Positions 10,066-22,300 of a stretch of DNA of 64,000 bases are shown here, one piece after another. Within the stretch, counting starts at the first letter, position 1. Every line of letters begins with the position of its first letter. A program made the translations under genes and the position numbers. The notes beneath the pieces were generated by a model. It saw nothing but the letters and a program-made list of their open reading frames with translations, was not told the DNA's origin and ran no database searches. Origin of the DNA: Microcebus murinus (Eukaryota; Chordata; Mammalia; Primates; Cheirogaleidae); assembly GCF_040939455.1 (NCBI RefSeq), contig NC_134108.1, forward strand, positions 10,507,501 through 10,571,500, in the 5' to 3' direction.

Positions 10066-11934
10066 TCGAGACAACTGCACAACTTCTCTCAATTGTGAAG
10101 TGAAAGTGGTTCTTGTGATGTATCTTACAGTGTCACTTTATGACAGACAAATGGACCACACTGATATGAAATTAATTTCATTTGATTGCCAGTGCTGTAA
10201 TAATGAGTGATTTAAATAATGCCACCTTGAGAGAACTAGCTAAAATGTCAGATTTTAAGATTTCATTACTAATCAGGGAAATGGTGAGAATCTTAAAACT
10301 GGTAATGGGGTCCATCTCTCCTTCCCCTCCTTTCCATGTCATGCCATGTCATAAGGCTACACCCTAAACTTGAGATTTCTACTTCTAACATATCCAGTAC
10401 CCACTGATGTTGGGTTGGCCATGTGAATCTATACCTTCCACAGGCTGATTATTGTTAAATGTGAAATAGTAGGAGAATACCATACTATCCATTACACAGT
10501 AACTTTAATTCCCTAGTAATAATGGTGCCCCTACATGGGGGATGACAACATGAAGGAGAAAATCTTATGGAAACAAATTATGAAAAACACTTCTGCTTGG
10601 TCTCCCATAATTATATGGTTTATTTGTGTCATCATGGTGAAGGGATTAACATTTTCTGTGTTGTGTTTTTTTCTTTAGTCCATAGTGTAGCTATTTCATG
10701 GCTTTAACATGTTGGGATTTGTGTGGCCTGAAGCATGGACGAGTGGAGCAATGGATTGTTCCTTGAACCTGATAGCAAATTACCTGACGGGACGTGACTA
10801 CACCAGTGATCACTACAGAGGGAACTTGGATGCAAAGTGTCCAGAGAAGCATGGCTTGGAAGTTTGAAGTAAAACGAATGAGCATGATTTTATTGGTGAG
10901 TGTAGACATTTGAAACAACAATGGTGATTTAGTGTCAAATGAGTGTGATCGTGGATCCCTCTGGGGTGGGAGTGCCCACACGGTTTTGTTGCTATAGGAT
11001 ACATGACAGGGGGGTCGTTGTGAGGGTCAGCTCTGCTCCCAGCTTTGTCATGAACCTGTAGTTTGTATAGTAAGGTCTCACATGTACTTGAAGGACTTAT
11101 TAATGCCACCAGAGTGCCCTGATTTCCCTTCCTGCCTCATACTATATGTCTAACAGAAATAATGGTTGTTTTAGAAATATGTGTTGCTCCAATATTCTCA
11201 TTGTCCAAATCCTTTCTCCAAACCATGCTATCTTTTTCAACTCTATGTATCATCTTTAGCATACACGTCACTGTGCTCACTGTGGGTTCTCAGCAAGTAA
11301 TTGGGCGTAAGGATGGTGTTTGCTGTACAGGGAATGCCATGCACTCTTAAGTTTCCCTCACTCATTCTGACGTGATGGACTGACTAATAAACCAGTGTTA
11401 GTGTGTAGCATTTCACATTGGGCAATATGCATTAGGCAAGGAAAATGGCCTTCAGTTCTAATTTACTCCAAGTAGTAACTTGGAGTACTCTTAGGGAAGA
11501 TGCTGTGTTCTTTGGGGCCACAGGAGACTATACAATATATTCTGTTACCAGATAAAGAATCTTCTAAAGTTCTCAATTGATTTTAATAAGAGGATTTGGC
11601 AAGGGAGGAAGAGATGATCTTCTTCATGTAAATGGTCATCTCTTTGCCTTGATAAGATATCATAAATAGAAATAAGAAAGATTACTAATTGGTATTAACA
11701 AAAAGGCCTTTGCTGATTTGCAGGCTAAGGGGCTCAATAATTTTACCTGTTTTACCTGTTCAGATAGTTACAGGAGCTGTTCACGGGCCTATGTCTTGTG
11801 CTACAATGGCTGAAGTGGTATTTGTGTATCTTTTCTTGGTAAGGAATTTAACCATGGTATCTCAGGGGAATGACTTTACAAAAAGAATTGAAAGAGTCCT
11901 TCACAGATAGCAATGAGACTGACTAGCATGTCAA
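10066..11934. other. Unique sequence, no gene seen
   Basis: No named repeat. A 10-bp perfect inverted repeat with a 4-nt loop lies at 11464-11487 (TACTCCAAGT / ACTTGGAGTA). Two abutting copies of TTTTACCTG occur near 11741-11758. No exon with acceptable splice sites recognised. Confidence 0.4.
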
Positions 11935-12480
11935 TTTGAATATAAAGGCATCAATGAATCAAAAGATATTTTTTAAGCCATTGTGCTAGGTGTTGGGGAT
12001 GCACAAAGATAACTAAAGTAGGCTTTTGAGAGCAAGGAGCTTATAGTCTGGAGAGGTAGGCATTGTGCATGTGATATTTTTAGTACCAGGTAAAAAGAAG
12101 TGGTGTCAAAGGTGGAAATGGAAAGCAAAGCAACCAATGCACTAGCTAAGTTTGAAATGAGTACCTATGGGCACATACAGGACATAGTCCTCCGACTTTG
12201 AGAAAGTGTAGTCCTGCTGCAGCAATGACAGGTTACCTTACTGTTTGTTACAAGGCAGTGAAGGCCCTGCAGTTGGCATAGTAATAATCGCAGTGGGTAT
12301 TCACAAAGCAAAGACATTCATTCCAGCTGGGTGATCAGAGAAGCCTTTGTCTCTGAGTTAGGACTTGAGTCTACTCATGAAATCCGTCTTGCTCATGGGT
12401 CAAGGTGATGGAATATGGGACATCTCAAATGGACCAAGGGAACAGCAACAGCGAGGTTCTGGAATCAGAGAAATAAAAGG
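11935..12480 (-). mobile_element. L2 LINE remnant
   Basis: Starts as the reversed L2 3' end ('CATTGTGCTAGGTGTTGGGG', 'GAGCAAGGAGCTTATAGTCT') and proceeds through the reversed upstream region ('TGGGTGATCAGAGAAGCCTT'). The right boundary is vague. Confidence 0.6.
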
Positions 12481-14835
12481 TGGTGAGGTTATGGAATGAG
12501 GAATGGCAACCAGCCAAAGCAGATAATGTCCATTATTGCCACAAGAACCCCCCCTGAAATGCTGGCCTAGGTGACCCTGAAAAATTTTGAGTGTGGCTAT
12601 ATTCCTCGAGTCCTCTGAGAATGAGAGGGTGTGATTCTCTGTTTCCCAGCCAGGGCTTCACAACCCTCAAAGGAGGGTTTGCATACAAGAATGAGGAAAA
12701 GTGAGGTGACAGAGATTGATGTGGTCAGATTCTAAGAGACTTGAGTGACAGGCTGGAGCTTTTGGCAAAGGATTTGCTGTCTGCTTTCTGAGGTCCCTCT
12801 GGATCTGTCCTTTTGCCTGGAAGAAGTTATTTTAATTTGGAAAGGTAATGGGACATTGTCTGTCCCAGCCCTGGGGAGCTTGGGGACACATCTGGAACAT
12901 TCTAACTTGGACTCATAAACTGGGTGTTAGGGGGTTTAACCTCTGTGCACTTTCCCATGTTTGCTGCGAAGGGTCTGAGCTGCCGGCTGAGCCGACAACC
13001 CTCACTCAGTTTCCCTAAGATGCAGGGATCACCTTTAGGTTGTTGTGGACCACTCAGGGCGCCCAGGGAAGGAGTGAACATTTGAGCCAGACCAGGGTTT
13101 TGTTAGAATCAGCCAGGTAGTGGGCATGGCATCTTACCTTAGTTCCACTATCTCCTCTTTCTTCATCTCTGGTCTCCCTTCCCAACCCCTTCCTCTGCCT
13201 CCGCCACTTTCTCCTGTAATAGCACACACACAATCCCACAAACACCCACCCCGCTCTCTGATACGATGAATGTGGCTGTCAGTTCAAATAAGAGCACCCG
13301 CTGGATAGAATGGCAATATTTTCAGTCCTGGCAAACACGATCATAAGTTCAGTTTATTAATATTGCAACAGTTGCACTAAATGAGATCACTTGGCTAACA
13401 AAACATTTATCAACAAAACGCTGCCACCTACTGAAGTTTTGCAAACAGCCCAGATGATTGGATAAGATCACAAATTCACTCTGTCACAAGCTTATGGTCT
13501 TTTCTGAAATCGTTGTGAAACGAGAATGATAACCAGCCAGAGCAGACAAGACATCCCTTTCCTGCAGTCTGCGTAGAAGGTGTCAGGGCGGATCCTGCAG
13601 AGTGGCATCTCAATGGGGAAGGAGGGTTGGGGGCTCTTGATGTTGAGCTTATCCTGAAATTTTCTAGCAGGGCTTCGGGAATGCTCCCAGATGCCTGCTG
13701 GAGGGGCTGTGTCTGTTAGGGACACACTCTTTACAGACGGATTTGCAATACTGGCGTTCAATCTGCAGTAGAGGCACATAAACGCAATGAGGTTTTTATT
13801 TTTGTTCTCTAGAAAGTAAATATATTTGGCACCAAAAAAAAAAAATCCCATGAAACTTCTGATGATAATAATAGCTATTTTTTTCCTATGTGAACATATA
13901 GCTGTGAAAATACACTTTCATTCAAAGACTCCTTAAACTGCAGAAACCACTTTAGAAAGGGATAATTAAGTTGTATTGTGTTTATAAAGTTCAGACTACT
14001 TTAGTAAGTAATGTGAGAATGAATTTGTAATGCCAAGAAGGAGTATGGAGAAAAAATGAGAAAGCAACAATGATGATTTATGTGTGATTTTTCTTCCAAA
14101 GTTAACAGTCACTCTTCTTCAAAAAATCTTAGGACATAATTTCGAAATGTTGAATGACAAAACAGGGCTCTAAATACCATGGCTCTCCTCCTCCAGCTCA
14201 ATTCTGCAGCAAGCTGGGGTTGGTTTTGAAAGAAAGAAAACATGTAGTCCTATAGACCCATGTGCCTACTTCTCACTTCATTTCACACATGTGCAGAAAT
14301 GTTATCTTCCCAGTGGACTGAGGTTCCCAAGGGGAGGGCCTTGGCTCCCAGGGTCTAGGACAGTGTCTCGGATATTGCAGGGACCGATGATAGGAGACAG
14401 CTAAGAAGTTAGCATGTCTGAGATCTACTTAGCAAGCCATGCCAATTTCAACAAGTTCTATATTCCTAGTCTTAGGGAGTTTTTAAGGATTGATTTTTTT
14501 CCTTTTCTTTTCATTTCCTGGAAATTCCCATATCTCTCTGACAGCTATGGGCCTGGGATTACTGGTTGAATGACTTTTGGTGGGTGAATGCGGCCTTTCT
14601 CAAGGTAAGAGCAGAGAGGTGGAGAGGAGGGACCTGCCACCTATGCACATTTCTGATTAGGGTAAGAAAACTCCTCGCCTGGGCTTCTCCTATGCAGGTC
14701 CATGTCTCTGCTCTGTCATTTCTCTGAAGTTATACCAAAGTGAGCCCGAAAGGGAGGAAATGGCAGGGTAGTAATGGGAGAAGGGAAACAGGCCTGGTGT
14801 TGGGCTTAGGGTCAACTAAATATATAATAAAAACA
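12481..14835. other. Unique sequence, no gene seen
   Basis: A TA-rich, site-rich portion at about 13280-13500 (TTTATTAATATTGC, GATTGGATAAGATC) looks like possible conserved non-coding DNA. The 119-codon minus-strand frame at 13492-13851 shows no domain I know. No repeats named. Confidence 0.4.
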
Positions 14836-14837
14836 AA

Positions 14838-15070
14838 TGATACCATTTATTAAGCATCAATTATATGCCAAACACTGTTCAAGGCGTTTTACCAGCATTA
14901 ATTCTATTTCATGCAACAGTCTCTCAAGGTAAGAGTCGCTGTACCCATTTTATAGACATAGACTCTAAGATCCAGAAAGATGAAATGACTTGGCCAAGTT
15001 CACCCAGATGAACGCGGCAGAGCAAACCCAAATCTAAGTGTATGTCTTCTGATTTGAAAGACCCTGCTAT
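14838..15070 (+). repeat. MIR SINE
   Basis: 'TTATTAAGCATCAATTATAT', GCCAAACACTGTTCAAGGCG, 'GTACCCATTTTATAGACATA', 'GAAATGACTTGGCCAAGTTC' follow the MIR consensus throughout; nearly full length. Confidence 0.85.
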
Positions 15071-15885
15071 TTTTTTATGATACCAGTTTGGGCACAGCCA
15101 GCCTATTTTTCTCTTTTCTTGTCCAGAGAGGGTTAAGTAGAGAGGGGAGTAGAGGAAGTTCCTCTCTCTTCTACCCGGGGAAGTGGCACTTCTCTTGCAC
15201 ATGGGAGAACAGAGTTCACAGTGTGCTAGTAAATGAGATCATGGGTAGGAAGCCCTTGGACCTCCTTAGAAGTAAGTGACTATAAAAAATCCAAGCCATT
15301 TGTATTACTCTTGTAGGTGATGTGATTTCAAATGGACAGAGAGCACAGTTTGTCTTCTGTTCAAATTGGCATCCCTTCATGCCATTCTGGGAATTAGTTC
15401 AGAACTGACTACAGGAAACATAAATCACCTTTGATACCCAGTACTATTTCCTAGCAGGCCCATATTTTCCCAGGAGGTTCTTTCTCTGTAGTAGATAAAA
15501 GTTTGCCTTCATTTCATGTGATCTCATTTCATTTTCCTCTTCAGTAGATACCAGCCTATGTCCATCATTCTGGGCAAAGAAGGATGCCGTCCCGGGCACT
15601 TCAATTCAAGGTGGTCCTATTGGAACCTCACTTTTTCCACCGAACACTTCCATCACTCCCACTGTTATCGGGGGAATAATTCTCTTTCTCATTGAAAGGA
15701 AAAGCACATTCTGAATATGTAACAATAACCTGCATGCAGCTCTCTGATTATAAATATCAAGTGTTCTAATAGCCCCATCAGTGTAGTGATCAAAGGCATG
15801 AAGGACTCACTGCTGAAGCAGCAGGTGACCCTGCACAATCGGGATAAAGGGAAATGCTGAGTAGACACAGGGTCCCAGGAAATTC
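15071..15885. other. Unique sequence, no gene seen
   Basis: No named repeat. The part at 15530-15780 is compositionally even and could be conserved non-coding DNA, but no decisive motif stands out. Confidence 0.35.
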
Positions 15886-15889
15886 ACAT

Positions 15890-16110
15890 TAAAGATTTTT
15901 TTCTGATGTATTTTCAGTTGTGCCTTTTAAAAGGATTTCACTAAAAGCTAACAAGGCGGTTGATTTTGCATTGAATGCTACCTGATCATTAAAAATAAAC
16001 TTGAGATTCACTGATTGGTAATTATTTTTATTTTTAACCACTAATAAAGCCAGTAAGTGTTCGTTATAATAATCCCTTTCACCTCTGGAAAATAATGTTA
16101 ATAAAAGCGT
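15890..16110. promoter_or_regulatory. AT-rich enhancer-like block
   Basis: Non-repeat AT-rich sequence containing several homeodomain/POU-type cores: TTGATTTTGCATTGAATG near 15960, GATCATTAAAAATAAAC near 15983, GATTGGTAATTATTTTTATT near 16011 and CCACTAATAAAG near 16039. Known: such clusters are common in conserved developmental enhancers. Conservation cannot be seen from one sequence. Confidence 0.25.
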
Positions 16111-16282
16111 TTCCATTGATGGTGTCCTTCAGAGAGATGTTATTCTATGAGCCTGGGAGAGACGTGGGTCACAGAGAAAAATTTTGGAAGATTTGGTGGC
16201 CAGGGACTTCATGGAGGACGTGTGTTTGGGAAGCAAATTCGTTTTTTCTTTCTGAGAGTAAATAACATGTTCTAAGAACGGT

Positions 16283-17435
16283 GTGGTCCTATGAACGTCA
16301 TAGAGGTTACTTGCACCAACTGAGCTGGTGCAGCCTACTATCCCTAAGTTACCTGGTACAGCCCCTTGCTCCTCGGCCACAAGCCTGCACGCCTGTCCCT
16401 GCACTGAATGCTGCAGGCAGCTGCAACACAATGGGACGTATTCATGTATCTAAACAGATTTCAGCATGGACAAGGTACAGTAAAAACGTGGTGTAACAGA
16501 TGGAAGTGAGTGGCACACCTGGATAGGGCACTCACGGTGAATGGAGCTTGCAGGGCGTTAGTGCTCTGGGTGAGTCAACGACTGAGCGGGGAGTGAATGT
16601 GAAGGCCCAGCTCGGACGTCACTGCGCACTACTCAGACTGTATAGACGCTCTACACAGAGGCTACGCCAAACTTATAAAAAATATATTTCTCTTTCTTCC
16701 ATAATACATTAACCTTAGCTGACTGTAACTTTTTACCTTTATAAACTTTCAAATTGTTTTCAACTTTGTGACTCTTTTGTAATAGCATCAAGCTTAAAAT
16801 ACACATTGTACAGCTGTACAAAAATATTTTCTTTATATTCTTATTCTATAAGCTTTTTCCTCTTTTTAAAATTCTTAATTTTTTTTTTTAATTTTTAAAC
16901 TTTTTTGTTACTAAGACACAAAAACACACATTAGCCAAGTCTGCACGCAGTCAGGCTCATCAATGTCGCTGTCTTCCACCCCAACGTCTTGTCCCACTGG
17001 ATGGTCTTCGAGGGCAAAAACAGGCATGGAGCTGTCACCTGCTATGCTAATGGTGCTATCTGCTGGGATACCTCCTGACGGACCTGCCTGAGGCTGTCTT
17101 ACCGTTCACTTTTTTTTTTAATAAGTAGAAGGCTTACACTCTAAAATAACAATAAAAAGTATAGGATGAAAAATATGTACACTAGTCCCATAGTTTTTTC
17201 TTATCATTATCAAGTATTATATACTATACATAGTTGTAGGGACTATATTTTTATAGGACTGGCGGCACAGTGGGTTTGTTTACACTAGTGTCACCGCCGT
17301 CACGTTGGCTACACCATCGCTAGGTGACAGGAACTTTTCAGTGCCATTGCAATCTTATAGAACTACCGTATGCACATAGGCTGTATATGTGGCTCGTCCT
17401 TGACTGAAAACATCATTGCGCGGTGCATGACTGTA
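16283..17435 (-). mobile_element. Tigger/pogo-type DNA transposon remnant, copy 2
   Basis: Aligns along its length with the element at 2705-3898: 'GCACTGAATGCTGCAGGCAG', 'AATGTGAAGGCCCAGCTCGG', 'TTGTACAGCTGTACAAAAAT', 'CACATTAGCCAAGTCTGCAC', ending in GCGCGGTGCATGACTGTA. Same orientation, about 13.6 kb away. It retains more CpG-type bases at the right end than copy 1. The transposase tail can still be followed on the minus strand at about 16930-17105. Independent old insertions are more likely than local duplication, since the flanks differ. Confidence 0.75.
16930..17105 (-). pseudogene. Transposase C-terminal tail, copy 2 (decayed)
   Basis: Read on the minus strand this gives QPQAGPSGGIP, then a diverged middle, then VGVEDSDIDEPD: the same layout as in copy 1. 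It has no start codon in the right place and no upstream coding part; a fossil. Confidence 0.5.
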
Positions 17436-18480
17436 TTAGTGTTTTTACTAAGTTAAATGCCAGCCATTACAACGTAAACATTTTTACACCTAAAAATTTT
17501 AATTGGTTACTTTTGAAAAATGCCATTTCTCACTTCTGAGTGAGAAACGATTAAATCTATTTCCTGGCAAATGAAGAAAACCATCAGGTTCGGTGCTGGC
17601 CATTCACCTGTTTCTTCCCGGGTCTTTTCCTGGCCTTTCCCTGTTTCCCCTGGATTGCAGGGAATGCTAGTCCCCACGTTCCCACCTTCTAGTTGCCAGG
17701 GAGGCTCGAGCAATGGGCGGTGCCGGCAGGAGATTGGTGGGTGGGATCTGAGGGGAAGCCAGGAGTTCCCTCCCCGCGTCTCTGCTTTGGGTGACACCTC
17801 CAGTGGAGATCTGCCTCTCTGGAGGTCTGACTCACGCTGCACGGCCTCCCTTCTGTGGGCACCTCCTCCTTAGGCCCTGTGGCTCTAGGAGTGATGGCAG
17901 CTACTGACAGTTATGTGTGTCTGAGCTGCTGCACTGACCCTTGTCTGGCATTTCAGTTCATCCATCCCCTGTGTCACTCATTCCCTACATTAAATCCCCT
18001 GTGTTTGACACACCTGGAATGTGTTCTGTTTCTCTGGTTAGACACTCACATAGTGTCCTGTTGGATTAATACCCAATTCATATGTGTTTCACATCTTAGC
18101 GTCCCCTAACTTACTGCAGTCTGTCCTTACATTTAACAGGGTCTGTGGTGGCTGTTGTTGTTGCCTGTATTGTTATTATTCCTTATTCCATTACAGACTC
18201 TCCTTATTTCTCTGCAGAAATGTGTTTTTTTTGGGTAGAAGAAATAGCCATAGATGTTCTTATTTTAAGAATCATTTATCCAAAATGTTGCCAATTTTTG
18301 AACTCTGAAACTCGTCAAAGATTCCAGACTCCCTGTCTTCCAAACTAAGGTCCACAAGATTATGAGCAAATTCTTTTGTTTTCCTTTCTTCGTCAATATC
18401 TTTCCTCATCCATTGCAGGGTGTGCACTCAACCCAGAGTACATTTTATTCCTCTCAGAGCACCTGAAACCTGTGGAGCAC
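17436..18480. other. Mostly unassigned sequence
   Basis: 'TTAAATCCCCTGTGTTTGAC' followed by a CTGGAATGTGTTCTGTTTC-type string near 17990-18040 resembles the tail of some old primate LTR or LINE families, but I cannot name one. The opposed open frames at 17507-17873 share the same GC-rich stretch and show no domain. Confidence 0.35.
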
Positions 18481-18589
18481 TTGTTGGCCAGGTACAGCAG
18501 AGAATATTAAGAAATAAAATGAGAGCAAAAGTTTGCATATACATTTTTAACTTGCCCACTAAAAGGTAAAGCTTTCCAAATAGCCAGAC

Positions 18590-18740
18590 CAGGAAAAATC
18601 TGTGAATGAGCCAGGCTGCTAAAGACAGGGTCCTTTAATTGGTAATGAAATTATCCCAGAGAGGAGCATAAGTAATATTTGTCAATTGGGCATCACATGG
18701 AACCATAAGCTAATAGCTGTAGTGACCAGCGTATCAGCAG
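18590..18740. promoter_or_regulatory. Homeodomain-site-rich block
   Basis: Contains CCTTTAATTGGTAATGAAATTA (18632-18653), TAATATTTGTCAATTGGGCATC (18673-18694) and AAGCTAATAGCTG, several TAAT/CAATTG cores within about 100 bp of non-repeat DNA. Enhancer role is inference only. Confidence 0.2.
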
Positions 18741-19091
18741 AACATCCATTCTGATGTGAAAAATACAAGTATCCATAAAATGGTGAATGGTATATTGGTA
18801 TATATTGTAGTTTATAAAAGCTATAAGTAAATATAAATCCTAAAGCTGTGTGTAGGATCCTTTTTGCTTTTGTACTCTGGCACCAGCCACAGTGTGATGT
18901 TTTGGGGGGAGGTTTAGGTCTTCAACATGGAATATCCTTATGCCCAGGACAGGTGCTCTCAGGTGTGCTCTTGAGGTTCTGCTTAGGTTACCCCGAGGGC
19001 CAGGTCAGTAAAAGGGTCTGTACCAGGTCATCTTCAGGCCCAGCAGTGGGGGCCAGCATGTATTGTCCAACTTTGAGGTATGGTTGTATGG

Positions 19092-19300
19092 GTGCAGGCT
19101 TTGGAGCCAGACAGACTGGATTTGAAACACTGCTCTCCTCTTAGCTATGTGTGCTATTGTAGATAAGTTTATTCACCTCCCTCAGTTTCACTGTCTTCTG
19201 AAAAGTGAAAATCTTAATTAAACCATAGCATTGGTGAAATAATTAAATCAGATAATACATCAAAAATGTACAGCACTGTTCCCAGCTCAAAAGTAGTATA
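19092..19300 (-). repeat. MIR SINE
   Basis: Reverse MIR order: 'GCTTTGGAGCCAGACAGACT', 'GGATTTGAAACACTGCTCTC', 'CTCCCTCAGTTTCACTGTCT', 'AAATCAGATAATACATCAAA' and 'TACAGCACTGTTCCCAGCTC'. Nearly full length. Confidence 0.9.
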
Positions 19301-22300
19301 GTAGTGTAGTATTCAACAACAGATGAGATAAGGGGCTGAAGAAGAGCTGGACCCTATTCCTGGGCAATGCTGGAGCCACCCCTTCTGGCTGGTTCCTACA
19401 GATTCTAAATTCTCCTTTTCTTTGTTTTTCTTTAGGCCAAAGAGACTTGCCATATCTTCCATTTATTGTAAAAGACAGGCCCTGATAATCTCAAAGTTTT
19501 CCTTGGACTGGAGGTGCAAACCAAGGACTCTCACTGCATCTGATACAAATCTCCCACTAGGAGCACATTCTAAGACAGTTATGTCTCTCTAGGAAGAGTC
19601 CTGGTTTGAAATCCTTGTGCTGGACTTGATGTTTCTGTCCAATATACGAAAACTAAATTGTATCATACTTTCTTTAACTCTACTGCCAATTTTAGGGTAC
19701 ATGTGCTATTTATTCTACTTATTATCTGTTAAAGTAATTAAGCATCCCTGGCAACTGGGATGGTCACTGTGAACTTAATGACTAGAGTAGAAGTTAGCAC
19801 AGCTGGTCAGGGACTGCCAGGAAATACCCGATTAGGGGAACATTATTTTAGAAGCCTGGTAGGATGGTTCCTTCTCTTACTTTTTTCTGTAGCCCAGTCC
19901 GGAGTCCCTTGGGCTGCTTCTAAGGGTGTGGGGTTTACAAGATAGTTCATTCTGTAACTTTTAGTGACCAGGGAGACAATGAATAGGAATATGACCCTTA
20001 ATGCTCAACACTTCATTATATTTGCATGCGGACAGGATAAACCCTCTAGAAGTTGAGAACAAGCTGCTCCTAATGGCCTGACGCTGGAGCCAGGGGAACT
20101 CAGGGCTGGGGTGGGAGAGAGGGTAACTAACCGACCCCTGGGATGGAGCTCTGTGGCTGTTTTCTTTTTTGCAAGGGTTCTAAGGCACTGGTCTTGTGAG
20201 TTGGGAGAAGCAAGGAGGCCACATTTTAGTTTTATTTTTTTTCTCTTTAATTGCTTGGCTCTTTGGAAGCAGAATATTTTCCCTAAAAGCATTTTCTCGT
20301 CTGCCTATCACTTTCTCTCTCCTTCACCTGCTTTTACAATTCCAACTCCCAACTCTTTTTATCTCTCTCCATCACTTCATCTTTCCCCTGTAGCCTGTCA
20401 TCGGCCTGAACAGTCCCTTCCTTTCCAGCCTGAGCAGTCGCCTCAGCCCTCCCCGACCTGGGTGGTCAGGGTCCAGCATAATCGAGGGCCTTTCATTCTG
20501 ATACTGCAGAGCACTCCCAGGCCCACACCGAGCCCGCTCCCCTAATGCCGTCCATTAGACCACGCCACGCCCTTCACGCAAGGGAAGGTGCACTTTGCTG
20601 GGACGTCAGCCGACTCGCAATCCCACTAATAGCCTTTTACTGGGGGGAGACCGTCGACAGCAGCATCCCAAAGTGCCCATCTATCCGATGCCTCCTAAGG
20701 AAGAGACAAATAAGGAAGCTAAGAGAAGGATAAACGTTTTGGTCCCCCACTATAATTGCAGTTAAGGAAAGCAATCGGCCGTGTGCAGAGACGGTGGGCT
20801 TTGTACCTTCAACCACGGGTTTCCACCCGGTGGTCTAGTAACCACAGCGGACATCAGAAACAAGTGCAGAGCGGAGCACATCTTATTTTCCTGACATTTG
20901 GGACACTAAAGATATAGAACATTTCATCATCAATATTATTAATAAAATCTAGCATTTAAACATTTCTTTAAAAAATATCAGACCAGAGCCAAGCAGTGTC
21001 TAGAGGTATTTGTCACAGGTCTATTCTATGCAGTGGAGCTAATGTTACACAGAAATGAGTTTTTGTCACAAAAGAAAATGTGTTTTCTTTAATTTTCTAT
21101 AATTGATCTCAACTTCTGCTTGGAGCCCCATTCTGCTGTGGATGGAGAAAAACCTGACCATGAAAGATAGATCAATTTTGTTGCTATGAAAGTGTCTTTG
21201 GGTGAATTTGGTCTCTCTTAGATAAATGCTTAGGCTTTTACAGCTTTTCTACCTTTTCCTTCTCCTTGTCAGGATGGTATCTGGGTATGGGGAGAAGACT
21301 ACTTGTCCTCATGTCACAGTGTCCTCCTCTGGTCCTCCCTGGCCACAGGAGCAGTGTCTCCCTGACCTCGCCACAGAGTAGGGTCCATGTGAGCATCTCC
21401 CCTGGGGGAACACGAACCCTTTCTACAGCGTGACCGACACCCTTGACCTTGGCATTGGTCATCTCTCCTCTAAATCTCAGCCCCATCTTCCATTCAGTTC
21501 CTGGGTTAGCTGAGCTCCCCGCAGCACCTGTGACATCATCCGCAGGCTTCATGCTGGCAGGTCCACTGCACCTCAACTCTGCGGCCTTACTCTTCTTCTA
21601 CTAGGAACTCCCCGAGACTTCCCTAAAATTGGCAGTAGAGTTAAAGGAGGAATGATGATGGGAGTATTGGACAGAAGCATTAAGTCCAGAACAAGTATTT
21701 CAGACCAGGAATGCTTCCTAGAGAAATATAAATGTCTAAGAATGTGCCCATTTGTAGTTTCATGTTGGCATCTTTGTATCAGAGCATCAAGAGTCTTCAG
21801 TTTGCACCCCAAGTCCTACGGAAACTTTGGGATTGTCCTGGCCTGTCCTGTGCATCTACTGAAAACATGGAAAGTTTCTTTGGGCTGAAGAGACACAGGG
21901 GGCATTATCTGCAGTCCTTTTCATAACAAGATTCTTCTTTAGTCTGGTTGACCAACTGTGTGGTTGGTGCCATGTTGGACATGGTGCTTATTTAGGGACA
22001 CTTAGTGTTTTCATTCTGCACCAGAGGGAGTGGTAGCATGGCCACAGCTCTGGGACTCTCCCCCTCCCACCTCTGCCCCATGCTCCACTCATCCAGCCAA
22101 AGAAACTAGATGCTGGTATTTGGCCTCTTCTCCAGCTCTTCCTCTTTTCTCCCTTTTCCACATCCAAGACTAGAAAAGCTCTTCACTTCTTTCCAACCTG
22201 GGGAAAAACTTCCCTGGATCAAGCTCTATAAACCAAGTGAGTTAGGCATTTCTTCGAATACATAACGGTGACTTTGGAACCTAGAAATAATTTCTCTCAT

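Noticed and set aside
13492..13851. 119-codon minus-strand frame, possible conserved exon
   Set aside because: No flanking splice signals that fit, no recognisable domain, and an A-run at one end; chance frame.
17507..17873. Opposed frames of 100-111 codons
   Set aside because: Both strands open across the same GC-rich stretch, no domain in either.
20500..20660. CpG-containing patch, possible CpG island promoter
   Set aside because: Too short and CpG density too low; no downstream exon visible.
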